In this document: one piece after another, positions 23,722 through 35,603 of the stretch | Position numbering within the stretch: the first letter of the stretch is position 1 | Layout of the letters: each line of letters opens with the position of its first letter | Origin: Brachynemurus nebulosus | Taxonomy: Eukaryota; Arthropoda; Insecta; Neuroptera; Myrmeleontidae | Assembly: GCA_035578155.1 (NCBI GenBank) | Contig: JAPWDM010000013.1 | Coordinates: 12,239,527-12,303,526 of the forward strand | Direction: 5' to 3' | DNA: 64,000 nucleotides | Translations under genes and position numbers: made by a program | Notes under the pieces: model-generated | Seen by the model: only the letters and a program-made list of their open reading frames with translations | What the model was told of the DNA's origin: nothing | Databases searched by the model: none

Positions 23722-24406
23722 TATCAGCAATATATCCTTGTTGATCCTGCACCTACACAATTTCCCCCCTTTCCCTTCTAATCCCCGCCCCTGGTTTTGT
23801 ACATAAATATATATTTTTTTCCCTTTTTTATTAGAGCTTCTATATTTATATATATTATTATACATTATATATGAGTACTTTTCCAATTACAATATAACCT
23901 TCTTTCACCCCTTCCCAACCGTGTATTTTAGTATTTTAGTCGTTTGTTTTGTTAATATAAATACCTACATATATCCAGAATATCGATGAAACACCCGGTG
24001 TTTTATTATTTGTATATAATATAGCTACACCAAAATTAAATTGTTTCTTCATCTTTATCGAAGCGCGGTGGGGATTATTTTATGAAACGACTGTAATTTT
24101 AATTAATTAATATAATCTTATTGTAATCTTCTAAATCAACCAAAACACCACACACGAAGAGTATCCAAAATAAATTGAAATATACAAGATAAACTTATTA
24201 ATAAATACAGGATAATTGAGCGAAGGGATTGAAAGAGAAGACGGAATAGGGATTAATGTGTACAAATATACAAAATTTGATATTTCGTTTATTTCGTTTT
24301 ACTTTTTAAGAATTTGTAAACTATTTTTCGGACAATGGTAGCCACAAATACGAGTTTCGCATTTGTGAATACGAATGCAGACACTTGCAATATATTTAAG
24401 TACCTA
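23591..24406. other. AT-rich stretch
   Basis: Holds a C-rich patch at 23763-23792 and many TA-rich words. No frame of note after 23721 and no transposon ends before the element at 24407. Confidence 0.45.
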
Positions 24407-24919
24407 CAGCTGAACCTTTTTTATGCGGTGGATAGGGACCGCATAAAGAAAATCGCACAAAAAAATAAAATGTATTCAAAAATATCATAAATAGCTATAA
24501 AAAGTTTAATTCGGTCCAGATGGTAAAAAATTTCAAGCGTCAAAAATACAATTATCGAAAATATACATAACTCCAAATGCTCGAAACCTCACGATTTGCT
24601 TAGAAGTTGTTTTTCTAAACAAGATAAAGCATTAATTTACACGTAGAAACATTTTCTTTCATTTTTATAATATTATAAAAATTGTAAAAAATACATCTGT
24701 AAAAGAAAACTAAATGATACAATAACTTTATATATACCTACTTATGCAGTTTACTGATTAAATGCTTAAAAAAACCACTAAAAAGTATTTTTATCAAAGA
24801 AAGTTATTATAGTTAATGTTTAAGTGTCTTACTTTCTTTTGATTTTGATTCACATTATGCATTATAATCACCATTACACAAAAAAGGACCGCATAAAAAA
24901 AAGGTTTAGCCTTTAGCTG
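24407..24919. mobile_element. pogo/Tigger-like MITE E, copy 1
   Basis: It starts CAGCTGAACCTTTTTTATGC and ends AAAAAGGTTTAGCCTTTAGCTG, with TA on both sides (24405-24406, 24920-24921). Inner words accgcataaa (left) and ggaccgcataaaaaaaa (right) form part of the inverted ends. TA duplication and CAG...CTG ends fit pogo/Tigger. It is homologous along its length to 37928-38506. No coding capacity. Confidence 0.75.
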
Positions 24920-24960
24920 TATTACTATAAAGCAAAATTCATTATAAAAAGTTAATCCTG

Positions 24961-25172
24961 CTAATTGGAAATACTGTGAAGCACTTGAACAATGCGCCCG
25001 GCCCTATGCAAATATTAGTATCCCTGTCCATAGCCTTTATATTTTCTCTGACATTTTCATCATTAAAAATCATTCAACAATTTTTTTTCTACAGGCTTCA
25101 GCAAAAAAACAAAAAGAACTTTTTTATGTACTCTCTCAAGATACTTTACCTCAATTTGCATCATTCTTTTAG
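24961..25172 (+). CDS. possible 3' end of a spliced gene (unidentified)
   Basis: A frame LIGNTVKHLNNAPGPMQIL (24961-25017) meets a donor-like TTA|GTATCC. Seventy-seven bases later, a pyrimidine-rich acceptor (ttttttttctacag, to 25094) opens ASAKKQKELFYVLSQDTLPQ and ends FASFF-stop at 25172. Intron phase 0 and length 77 nt fit insect introns. An AATAAAG word follows at 25177. Against it: upstream the frame is closed within 14 codons by a stop, the unspliced frame (24976-25308) is also open, and I recognise no family. It could be a host gene terminus, a transposon gene fossil, or chance. Confidence 0.25.
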
Positions 25173-27715
25173 ATATAATAAAGACATTATTTTCCCGGTA
25201 AAGAGGGCAAAGTGGTTAAAGTTGATGGAGCACATTGTCTTCAGAGTTAGTATATTTAAAAAATTTCTTAATATCTCCATAGATATAGCCAACACAGGAA
25301 CATCATAGACCATATTTACATATGTGTGCAGTATTAAGTGATGTCTATAACTAAATGATTATAGGGAATGTGGTGGTAAAGGTGCTACTATAGTATGTTG
25401 TTTACAAGTTTTTTGTCTTCAAAACTTAAATCTGTTTAAAATCTATTCATGATATTAGTACTCTGGTATTAATTTATCAATTTTAAAAGGCGTAAGTATT
25501 TTAAAAAACGGTTGATTTTATGAGAAAATGTAACAAAGTTCATAGTAACCTTATTTATTGTAAAATTATTGCTTTTCAGAATAGGCCTACGTACTGCTAA
25601 AAAACCGTTCTTGACTATCTTGATGTCATTTAACTAAAAATAGATTTTTATGGAATCGGGTACGTTTCAGACATATTGCAAACTTCGCCTTACAGAGAGA
25701 GTTTCACGTTGACTCTAATTTTGTGAACGCATTTCTTTACTTTTTAAAGTACATTTTCCAAAATTCTGGATTATTATAAGGTAAATCAACTGAGACTGTG
25801 TATACAATAAATTTCATCGAAATCCGGATAACGACAAATTTTTGGAAACTGTCATCCCCCCTCGGGAGAAACTGTCATACCAAGTTTTTCTGAAAGAGAA
25901 TATAATCTTTAATGTATTCCATAAAATTGATCAAAATCCGTGATGACAGGAAAAATCTAAAATTTTTTCGTGATAATTAATTTAATTAAACTACCTTCGG
26001 GCAGGCTTTGCCCCGTCATACTGAGCTCAATTTGCTTGCATTTTTTTAAGCTAGGTCCGCGTAATTAGGTTTTAAAATATTTTTAACTGGCGAGTACGCT
26101 CTTACCCCATTTTCCCCAAAAAGTGTTTTTACAATTTACAAAGAAAATTGATGCTGCAGTCTATATTTATAACAACCAACAATGACAAATCATTTGTGTT
26201 TCAAGTTCAACATGACAAAAATCACTCGGATGCAATTACCCTACATCACCCTATTTACATTTTATTGACAGACCGTATACTATAGCAGCATCACCTAATG
26301 ATTATACTATAATAGTAATATTGTACCCTGTTCCATATAGGAACATAGATATAGATATTATGTAAGAAAAAACAAATAAAGCAATATGTATGAAGGGACA
26401 CGTTTTTGTAATAAATTTTCAACGGCGCGGCGCTCATGTCGAAGTGTGAATTTGCAAAATTTGCATGTGAATAAAGTTTATTTCGCGCCATAGAGAAATA
26501 TGTACTTGTGCGATATAGGTACATATTACATATGTAGTACAAATGATTTTAGTCAAACTAACTGCAAACTATAATAGAGATAATGGAATCCAGAAAAATA
26601 ATTGGGTTGCTGCAAGTATGCCAGATATTACTGAGATGATTTAATTTCGTTCTTTTTCCTCGAAAAATTCAAAATAATTGTAGTGATTGATTGAAGTTGC
26701 CAGATGTAGTGTTGGGGTTACTGATGATGATGATAATTAATTAATAAAACACTACTTGTATATTTTTAATATAATTTTATTTTAAACAAAACAGATAAAA
26801 CAAGTACACTATTTTTGATGGTTGATGATGGACTTGTGTATGTTGTACGAATAATGATAGCGCAATGTCTGTCTGCAACAAAATTAGTGTATCTTGTACG
26901 GATGTTATGTCTACAATATATGTGTGGATGTGTTATCATGTACAAGCTATTGATCATGGGACAGTAACAACGGCGACCCACAAACACACCGACATCATAG
27001 ATAAGTAGGTTAGTTATGACGCGCGATTTGAATTATTTGTTAAGTAACGGATGCTACATAGGCCTTATAAAATATTAAAATATTAAGCCTGTAATTTTTA
27101 TATACAGTTGAAAATACGAGTTTTTTGTAATTTACTGTATGGTTACATTCTGCAACAATTTCGGAATCCCAACCGCCTAGCAATTCTGTGATTGATGTTA
27201 GTAACTCCCAAATTGATTTGGATCAGTTTTATGGTCGTCTTCAATAGTTAAAGACAAAAGGTATTTCTTTGTGCTTCACAAAATGGGTTTTGACTCTTTC
27301 TGCTCGAGGTTAGTATATCTGATCTCTTACTACGGGAAAAGTAAAAGTTATTTTAGTTAAAGTTTAGTAAATTATTGTATGACAAAAACAAAAATTCAGG
27401 GTCGTAACACAAAAACGGGTAGTCATAAAAAAATTTTAAGAAAATATTCAAGTTCCAGAATTTATTTTGATATTTTCTAATGCAACTCGCGCTCAATGTT
27501 TCCAAAACTTATTGCGTATTTTACTCCAAGAAAACAACAACCAAATAATTTGTTTAAAAAATCTTTTTTCAACATATTTAATTTTTTATAAAATTTAAGA
27601 AAAATAGATTTTTCTTTTAAAAAATACATTTTTTCTTTACAAGTCTCAAAATTAAATTCTCCGGTACGCGTATATGTATGTAACCAACTTTTTTTTTTTG
27701 TTCCTCAAACAAAAG
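25173..27715. other. stretch without recognised gene
   Basis: The part 25640-25960 contains two phrases of the type 'aaatttcatcgaaatccgga' and 'aaaattgatcaaaatccgtg' about 120 bp apart, as in old tandem-type repeats. A short ATGATGATGA patch lies near 26723. Minus frames at 26291-26542 and 26766-26987 have no motif. Confidence 0.4.
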
Positions 27716-27910
27716 GCATCCTATTCATCACGATTAGACCCGAGCCGTTTGCAAAAGAAAAGAAAACGTGTACATAAACTCCAAGCTCGCAACGGAGCAC
27801 AACAGAAAAAATACCGAGTAGCAGTAACTTGGAAAAAAAAAACTCTTCTTAAAAAGGAATTATCAAAACAAATTTTATACATTCTTGACTTTTATGTAGC
27901 GATAAATTAG
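27716..27910 (+). other. basic open frame after an acceptor-like site
   Basis: After a T-rich tract and AAAAG|G (27715) the frame ASYSSRLDPSRLQKKRKRVH continues for 65 residues to a stop at 27910. It is strongly basic (Lys/Arg/Gln). Composition is more codon-like than its surroundings, but no family is recognised and the acceptor is weak. Possible exon, possible chance. Confidence 0.15.
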
Positions 27911-28953
27911 TTGGAGTCAGTGGTTTGCAAAAAAAGGAAAATTTTTTTTTTTTTAATATATTTCACATTCTTCATGTATGAACAAGGAGAAGACATTGTA
28001 CGTATGTATGTGTTTCCACGGGTATTTTAAATGTTTCAACAAAAAGAGTGGAAAAATACCTCTCTACCTTTTTCCTACCCCCCGGTCCTCGCTCATTTTT
28101 TCCGCCGTGTACCGCCGCCTTTTTCTTAAGAGTATATTTTCTTCATTTTCTCCGTTGTTGTAATCCTTATTATTATTTCCGTTTTGTGAAAATTTTTTTC
28201 CGCCACCGTTGTTAGTAGTAGCTTCATTGCAGGCGGAGTGGGACGCACGGAATAGGAAAATAGGTATAAATTTTTCGCTTTTGATAAATTATGTGATTTT
28301 AAATTATAAGAAAATTTAAACGCGGTGAGAAATAAGTACGTAGAACATATAATATTGCGTAATAAAGTTTTTGTTGATTTATTGTTGCTAATTGTTATGA
28401 ATTTATTGTTTTTTTAGTATATTTGGGTCGATCAAAAACTTCTTAACTTGATATCAGCCTTGGGGTTAGGAGAGGTGGATGACATTGGTATCTATAAACA
28501 CCTGACTGATTTTAAGGCTTAGATTGTTCGCTGTAACAGCACGATTTTTGCGTTCGCTGAAACAGCACCCGCTGTACAAGCACGACACATAAAAAACTAG
28601 AGGATATTTTATAGTGTAATGAGTAAATACAATTATTGTGATTATAAAATTCGGACAATATCATGCCGAGAAAAATAACTATTCAATTATTACTATTTTG
28701 AATTTCATCCTCAACAGCTTTTATAGTACTTTCTCCTCCGTTCCATTGTTTTCTTTCTAAAATTTTCATGACCAAACTTTAAAAAAATTATTTTACTTTA
28801 TTACTTATTTTACTTTATTTGATTAGCGAAAATTTGGTTGCCTATATCTTTGAAATTACCAACACAACTTGACTAAAATTCGATTCTTCTTATTAAAACA
28901 AAAATCCTTACTTTAAACCCTAAAATTTCATAAACGGGATCTAAGAATGAAAA
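27911..28953. other. stretch without recognised gene
   Basis: Contains a C/T-rich, coding-looking but motif-free frame at 27978-28163. A doubled word 'gttcgctg(t/a)aacagcac' occurs at 28528 and 28553. No transposon ends recognised. Confidence 0.4.
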
Positions 28954-29130
28954 ATGATAAAAAATAATAAAAGAAACCTCAGCTTTATTTTAAGAGGCCT
29001 TCCTAACGACATCCCGTACGATGTGATACGTAAAGAAGTAAATTCATTCCCCGAAGGCAGACATGATGAACTTGTCCAAATTTCAGAAATTTTTTTCGAA
29101 ACCCCGAAAAAAAATTTATTCTCTAGTTAA
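28954..29130 (+). pseudogene. retrotransposon ORF1-like fragment (PRE_C2HC-type)
   Basis: A 58-codon frame starts at an ATG and reads LSFILRGLPNDIPYDVIRKE followed by VNSFPEGRHDE. The pattern hydrophobic-x-x-RGLP-x-(D/T)-x-x-x-(E/D)-x-I-x-x-E is that of the domain next to zinc knuckles in ORF1 (gag-like) proteins of insect non-LTR retrotransposons. The knuckles themselves are missing and a stop closes the frame. I infer a small fossil of an ORF1. It is not obviously linked to the other retroelement pieces in the window. Confidence 0.45.
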
Positions 29131-29240
29131 ACAAAACTTGTTAAACGTACTTGACGACGTCACAAAACAGCCAAATTTTGCACGAACAGAGGACGAACGT
29201 TCCAAATTTTCATTATAAATGAAATGAAAAGAAGGTGTAT

Positions 29241-29386
29241 AGGTAGCGGGTTACTTGGAAACGTACTATAGATTGCCTGAATTCAGGGGAAAGCAAAAGT
29301 GGTTGACTGCCACCAGAGCAGTAACAGCTTTTACTTACCCCTAAATTTAGGCAATCTATTGTACATTCCCAAGTAACCCCCTACCC
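29241..29386. mobile_element. 146-bp palindromic MITE
   Basis: The left arm (aggtagcgggttacttggaa, then gattgcctgaattcagggg) is mirrored by the right arm (cccctaaatttaggcaatc, then cccaagtaaccccctacc), with a short centre. A half copy lies at 38112-38166 inside another element. Superfamily unknown. Confidence 0.7.
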
Positions 29387-29559
29387 ACTAAAGTGTTTTA
29401 ATACAATGTAACTTTAAAATTTAAAACAAAATAATATATTACTAATGTTATTTATTCGACCTTGTATTGATTTATTTTAAAGTAAATACATAGATGTGAA
29501 AACGGGGCATAAAACCATAATAGTGTGGTGAGATTGTGTCTGCGACAACCGCCGCAAAC

Positions 29560-29592
29560 AATAAATAAATAAATAAATAAATAAATAAATAT
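29560..29592. repeat. (AAAT)n microsatellite
   Basis: About eight consecutive AAAT units, with no gene in the neighbourhood. The minus-strand frame over it (Ile-Tyr-Leu-Phe runs) is a by-product. Confidence 0.9.
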
Positions 29593-29741
29593 ATTTCTTA
29601 GAATAAATAGACATAGGTACACCTAGATAGGTAGAACATTTACAAATATAACTAATACATAAGGTAGCCACAACACAAATAAATAATACATATTATATAC
29701 ATTAATATACGTAAGTTCATGTCTCTGAGTATGTAATGGAA

Positions 29742-29770
29742 CAGGGGTCGGCAAATTTCGCTTCCTTAAG
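29742..29770 (+). mobile_element. solitary hAT-like terminus
   Basis: CAGGGGTCGGCAAATTTCG is close to the CAGGGGTCGGCAAACT terminus of Charlie-type hAT elements (known). No partner end is visible within the next kilobase. The AAGACC MITE starts about 110 bp downstream. Confidence 0.45.
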
Positions 29771-29850
29771 TTCTTCCCAAAAAATTAAATTGAAAATTTA
29801 AGAATCTCAAATGAGCTAAAAAGAAAAATTGCAGTTTGGTATCGCTACGT

Positions 29851-30331
29851 GAGTCTACGTGAAAATTAGTCTTGTCTTGCAGTTTTATCTTGGTCTTGCA
29901 TTTTTTTGCAAGACCAAGACCAAGACCAAGACTACGTATACCAAGAGCAAGACCAGACCAACACTATAAGTATGGCTGTAAGACTAATACCAAGACTCAA
30001 GTGAGCAAGACCAAGACAATAGCAAGAAGAAAGCAAGACTCTTGCTAAATTGTTTAAATAGTTTAAAAGTATAATTAATACCGTAAAGAGAGAAAATTCT
30101 GATTTTAGAAGGAAAAAATTCGCTAATAAAAAAATGCAAGAAAGTGCAAGATTCTTTAGCAATACCAAGACCAAGACCAATACCAAGATTGCATTTTGCA
30201 AGACCAAGACCAAGATCAAGACTCAAACTGCTCTAGAAAGACCAAGACCAAGACCAATATTCTTAATGCAAGAACAAGACCAAGACGAAGACTGCCAAGT
30301 CTTGGTCTTGGTCTTGCATTTGCTCATCACA
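29851..30331 (-). mobile_element. AAGACC-rich hAT-type MITE B, copy 1
   Basis: Inverted ends consist of repeated AAGACC/GGTCTT words. The interior (ttaataccgtaaagagagaa, ttcgctaataaaaaaatgca) matches the copies at 47311 and 58176. The right end (tgctcatcaca) is nearly intact; the left TAGTGATGAGC is eroded and no target duplication remains. Frames rich in Leu-Val or Lys-Thr come from the hexamer repeat and are not genes. Confidence 0.8.
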
Positions 30332-31249
30332 ACCTGGAATAGTCTTCTGGAATGCGCTACGACCAAATAAAAAAATAGATTTTGGCGGGCTGATGATCTT
30401 TGAATCAACGTAGTTCTTTCTTCCTTGTATTTATAAACAAAGAACAAGTTAAGAGCAAAAACGATGTATCGGTCTTACCAAAACTTTCTGGAGAAATGCA
30501 AGGTATGCTGGCATACCATCTTTATTTCAAACAAAATATAAAAATAGGAATCAAAATTCACGGGGCTCTTCTGGCTTAAAAGTTTACCAAGCCCTGTATT
30601 GTGTAGAACAGAGCATAGGTTATTAATAAATTTTCAGTTACTATATCAATTATTATTACAAGTATAAATAGTATACAGAATGATACAGAAATAGTCGTAG
30701 GTATAACTAAGTAGAAATTCGAATGGTGTATAGCAGGCAGTACTCATAGTTATAGACTATTAGGTTCCCAAATTGTGATGTACTTCGAAATGACGAAAAT
30801 CACTTTTTAACGTACAGTAGTAAAAATCACAGTATTCTTACAATTTCGAAGGTTCTAGTTATTTTAAGGGTAAAATGTTTTTCATAGGTCATGTAAAAAG
30901 AGATTTCGAATTTTCTTTTCAAAAATTCTTGAAATTTTATAGCAAAGTGATACAGGTAGTATCACTATCTGTAGTAGTATATTCCCAATCAGGTATTTTT
31001 CTTTTAAATGGTGTCACAGTGGGTGACGGTCTTCCCTGGAAAATAACTGGGAATAAAATTTCGAAACGCATTTTATAAAATATTATTTCTAGAAATTTAA
31101 ATATGTAATAATTTTTTACGACAGGTCGAGGCGAATCCAGCTCTTAAATTAGGAAGGGGCCACATTTTTTTAAAAGCTTCATAGTGCTTTTTTGACGCTA
31201 GTTTTTAAACAAAAAAATACCTAAGCTAGCATTAAAAAAATAAGTACGA
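30332..31249. other. stretch without recognised gene
   Basis: A 67-codon frame at 30875-31078 has no motif. Composition is ordinary for the window. No transposon ends recognised. Confidence 0.4.
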
Positions 31250-31450
31250 AAATCAATAATTTTTTCCAGTTTCATCATTAATGGTTTTTAAAACATTGAA
31301 GAATGACATTTTCAAATTAAAAACTTTCCTTTTTTCTAAAATCAAGTTTTATGGGAGTGATTTTAATGAGAAGACTGACTTTACATCCCATTTTTTTATT
31401 TGCGCACTGAGACATTTTGGTAAGTAAACCTTGTGACGTTACTTAAAAAG
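31250..31450 (-). repeat. degenerate dispersed repeat M
   Basis: It shares 'agtttcatcatt', 'ttttatgggagtgatttta' and 'gtgacgtt' with the copies at 12960-13460 and 10670-10850, in the same orientation as those. Similarity is weak and judged by eye. Confidence 0.4.
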
Positions 31451-31834
31451 TTGTGATTTAAATTAGAGTGATTGATTTTATATATCAATCCCTCACCAAT
31501 TACTGAGCCCAACCCCTTCGACCCAGCAGGTTACAAAGAATAAATAAAAACAGAATGGGAAAGCCCTACAACTACATTATCAGCTTTTCTCCTAAACATT
31601 CTATACTTGTACTATCCAAAGCAGTGCTACCTGTATTCAATAATAAATTTATATAGGATATTTTATTGTTAAGGTCCATTTCATCTATGACCATACATTC
31701 ATTTATATATAGATTACGTGAATTTCATATCTAATAAAACCGGTTCCTACATTTGTAGTTCATATGTGCTTGATGCTTGTATTATATGTCTCTTTGGATT
31801 ACCACTGTTATCATCTATGTAAGCCGCTTTTCTA
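31451..31834. other. stretch without recognised gene
   Basis: Ordinary AT-rich sequence between repeat M and the pogo-like element. Nothing recognised. Confidence 0.4.
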
Positions 31835-32758
31835 TAGGGTATGTGCGGGAGAGATGCCGCAGTAGCCATAGCTCGTCCGTTGATTGATAGATAGCGCTAT
31901 TAATGGATTATATGTTTAAAATAAGTTATTTATTTAAGCTATGTATGGTTACATTTATGATCAGTGCATTAGTTTAGTAATTATCCAATTTTTTATTATT
32001 GAAGAGTAGGTTTTTTAACAAAATATTTTATCAAGCATTTAATTCATTAGAATTTAAGAATGTATATTTCATTGTTTTAATGAAAATGAGTTTTGTCATT
32101 AATTTAGGTATATTTTAAAAGTACTGTATAAAATTTTAGGTTAGAATTCCGCACTATGCTTGCTATAGCAACATGCGGCATCTATACCAACAAAAAGGAC
32201 AGATGCCGCATCATATTACATATTAAAAACATAGACTTATACCTTAATTATGCAATTTTTTTTTGGACTGTAAATTATGCCACGTTAATATAAAAGATCC
32301 ATTAATAGATCAGGAAGAGCTCTCATAGGTATTAGTAAAAATAACGAAAATAATGATGATTGCCTGTGTATTGAATGTTTTGAAAAGTACTCAGAAACAA
32401 AAAAGAAAAAAAAACTGACTGGTTAAGATGTATAAAGTGTCAAAAATGTTTACATATGGCATGCATCATGTATGGAGATGTGTGTAAAATGCAAAATTTT
32501 TAATATGAACTATGCGGGGTCTGTCCTTTTTTGATGCGGCATCTCTCCCATAGGTGTGGGACAGACGCCGCTTTGCAGGCTCAACAAAAATGTTAATTCT
32601 TCATTCTTTATGACTCAAAATTTAGAATTGTTTATAAATAATTTTAAAGAACAATGTTTACATTTTATTGCGTACCAAATTTAAAATCAATTAAATGCAT
32701 ATTTTAAGAATTATCAAGTGTTTTCAAAATGTGCGGCATCTCTCCCGCATTCACCCTA
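31835..32758 (+). mobile_element. pogo-like element C, complete non-autonomous copy
   Basis: About 924 bp, starting TAGGGTATGTGCGGGAGAGA and ending TCTCTCCCGCATTCACCCTA, with TA outside on both sides. The inverted ends are about 28 bp with few mismatches. The interior is collinear with 22974-23580. GATGCCGC or GCGGCATC occurs near 31853, 32175, 32202, 32537 and 32734, with a variant at 32562. A second end-like block (ctctcccatagg / tgtgggacag) at about 32540-32565 suggests an internal rearrangement. It encodes only a broken C-terminal finger. Confidence 0.8.
32277..32540 (+). pseudogene. pogo-like transposase remnant with zinc-finger C-terminus
   Basis: It starts at the position equivalent to the ATG at 23458 but is frameshifted early (near 32310). 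Further on, the frame reads DDCLCIECFEKYSETKK and, after a poly-A slip, DWLRCIKCQKCLHMAC, then CGVCPF. The Cys/His ladder (C-x-C-x2-C ... W-x-R-C-x2-C-x2-C-x-H-x2-C ... C-x2-C) fits the PHD-like finger at the C-terminus of many insect pogo/jerky transposases. A stop follows KMQNF. The catalytic DDE region is absent. Confidence 0.65.
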
Positions 32759-32760
32759 TA

Positions 32761-33387
32761 CACTCCCATGGAATGAATGAATGACTAGGTGGTAACATGC
32801 AGGACAGGATCAGGATTTACATTGTATAGAGTCCGATCCTTTGATATATCGATAAATATATAGATTCAAATTTGTATCTTTGTTTCATTAAATTCTAAAA
32901 TGTTTTGATGTAGATACTAATTAATATAATAATAGGTGGCTCTCAGTTCGAGCCAACCACTGTGGACTGGATTGATTTTATAGATTGAAATTAACAATAA
33001 TTAATAATTCAATTACGTTTGCTCAAAATTTATTTGATTGTGTATATCTATACGTAGAGATGTGAGTGATTGAATTAGGCCACCTCGTTTCTCAAACAAT
33101 TGATCGATTGATTCTTCTTCAAATGTTTCGAATATTCGAATTGTAAGGAATTAAAACGTATTGTCAGAATATCAAAATAATTTTATGTTTGGAATAAATT
33201 TGAAATGGAATTTTTTCAATAGTACCTACCGCTCATAAAATATTTAATTTTATCACTTATTGACACGAGAAGTTTGTATTTTTTCGAATAAATTTGACAG
33301 CGACAGCGAAGCTGAAGCGTTTTTGTCAGTTGACGGTCCTTCGAGTTAAATTGCTTTTGGGCAAGAAATTTGAGTTGTAGAAAACAC
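32761..33387. other. AT-rich stretch
   Basis: Contains 'ttcgaatattcgaa' palindromic wording near 33125-33140 and no gene-like frame. Nothing else recognised. Confidence 0.4.
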
Positions 33388-33970
33388 AAAGGCTATTGGC
33401 GGATAAGCATAGGTAGAAATGCCCCTGCACGAATTGTGTTGGTTTTTTTTCTGCTAATTGATTTCGATATAAGATTAAAATTTACTGAGTTTCAACCCTT
33501 AAAAACTCACTCTTTGGGGGTAAAAAACTATTTTTTGAAAATCAAAAAAAATTTATAACTTTTTAGTGGCTTGACGGATTTGGCTGGAATTTTTATCGGT
33601 CATAGTAGGAAGCCTGCAAAAAAATTTTGGTGATTGTACCATAGCTACAAGTTTAAGGAAAAAAATATTGAAAAATTAAACAAGTTTTTTGGGGAGGTTA
33701 TAATTTTTTTTTGAAGCTGATAATTTTTTCTGAGATACACTGTAGAGGTATCTAAAACATATAGAAATTCCAGCCAAATCCGTAAAGCCACTAAAAAGTT
33801 ATAAATTTTTTTTTAATTTTCAAAAAATAATTTTTTACCCCCAAAGGGTGAGTTTTTAAGGGTTGAAACTCAGTAAATTTTAATCTTATATCGAAAGCAG
33901 TTAGCAGAAAAAAAACCAACCAAATTCGTGCGGGGGCGTTTCTACCCATGCTTATCCGCCAATAGCCTTT
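33388..33970. mobile_element. foldback element, ~205-bp arms
   Basis: Arms 33388-33593 and 33766-33970 are inverted copies. Landmarks are aaaggctattggcggataag, ctgagtttcaacccttaaaa and tttttagtggcttgacggat. The loop is about 170 bp. A 62-codon frame in the left arm is incidental. No clear target duplication seen. Confidence 0.75.
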
Positions 33971-35603
33971 ATTCAGAAAATATAAAACTCAAGTAGTTAT
34001 AATACAGTAAGATAATTTAACAAATAAAATAAATTAGTATAATTCATATTATTATTTAATACGCTGTTACGATGGTTCTGAAATCAGTTAAATTTACCAA
34101 TACGAATTTTTATTTCATTTTTATTGTGTTTTTACCTGCAATGAAATGACCAGTGAAATGTTTTGTACCATTTTTTTCGCTGTAAAAATCTGTCCTAACG
34201 TTTTTTTCCATGGCAAAGTGAAAAAACTACAATATTCTTATGGGACTTGATGATATACGTGAGTTAAATTGTCACTAAAAAAAGATTTTGAACACTTAAA
34301 AATAAAAATGACAATTACGAAAAACTTACCAAAATATCAAATTTTTCGTTGAGAATTTCGTGAAAACGAAAAAAGTTAACAAGGCGAAATTTTAAGGATT
34401 TTGTGACAGCTTAACCAATCGATTTGTTCCATTTCAGGTAGGGAAACGACTTAAAACTTTTCCCACTCTAACGGGAAAATTCTTTCGCCCTACCAAAAGA
34501 TTGATAATAAGTCTCAATAGTAACATGGTCCAAATTTATTGTGCGTATCAACTTAATGTTATAGTTTTAGACTATACGCAAGTGGAGCCGTTAGTAAATA
34601 AATTTTTTGAATGAAGAAAACGTAAAATAGTGACCCAAACGTGATTGTCTTGAAACTACATTTTTTAAACATAGTGAAACGATCAATTTGATCAGTGTTT
34701 GGACCAAAAGCAAATTTTGTTTTGTTATTTATATAGGTATTCGATTTGAGAGCAAAGTACAAAAGATTATTTAAAAAAATAGTGTTTTTTTTTTGTAATT
34801 TTTTTTTGTAAATTTTTACTAAAAAGATGGTTTTAATTTGTTGATAAAAATTCAAATTTTCAACCTATTATAAAAATCGTTTTTACTTCACTGCAAGTAA
34901 AAATTTCTAAACAGTATTCTATCTAACTAATATTATAATGCCTCCCTATATTCTCGTTCGTGCAAACGCCACTGTTTCCATTTGAACAGTAACATAATTA
35001 CATTACATACATTTTAAAATATTCTAAAACTAAAATTTAATAAAATTAGAAATGAATTTTAAATTTACGCCACGCGCGCCATCTACTTCCATATAGGTAC
35101 TACTCTACTCTATATTATTATAAAATATTGTTAATTTAATTTGCGCCATAATAAAATAAAGTTTTATGGTAGAAAATAAAATTTTTGGATACAAAATTGC
35201 AGCAATGGGTAACAAAAATATAAAAGCCACGACGAAAACAGGCAGATCCATTGGCGGTGTTTGTATAAGTTTAAAATCGTTTAATTAAAATAATATATAA
35301 ATTTTATTTGGTGTGAAATGGACTTATAACATCGGTAAAATAATCATTTGTGTATACATGTGCACGGGCAGAGATTGTGTGTACCGACTATGTCGAGCGT
35401 TTTACCGTGATAATCTGGGCGGGATACGCCGTCGCTTACTATATGAATATTTACTTTTGTTGTACCTATATTTAAAATATTTATAACGAGTGTTTACTTG
35501 GTTTTTCTGTCTACAAAATCGAGAGTGGGTGCAGTGTAGATGGATCACTTTCTTTGCAGACGTCTCAGACTTATTCTTTTAAAATTCAAATGACGATTAC
35601 AGC
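33971..35603. other. stretch without recognised gene
   Basis: A 98-codon minus frame at 34559-34855 is Lys/Phe/Ile-rich and motif-free. A gcgccatcta word lies at 35076-35085. The part 35340-35450 has higher GC but no recognised feature. Confidence 0.4.

Noticed and set aside
29556..29600. CRISPR-like regular repeats were considered for the tandem arrays in this window
   Set aside because: The units are abutting satellites or microsatellites without unique spacers, and the DNA is eukaryotic.
29932..30447. Several overlapping frames with Leu-Val or Lys-Thr repeats (also at 58159-58606)
   Set aside because: They are readings of the AAGACC arms of MITE family B on both strands and are not conserved as proteins between copies.
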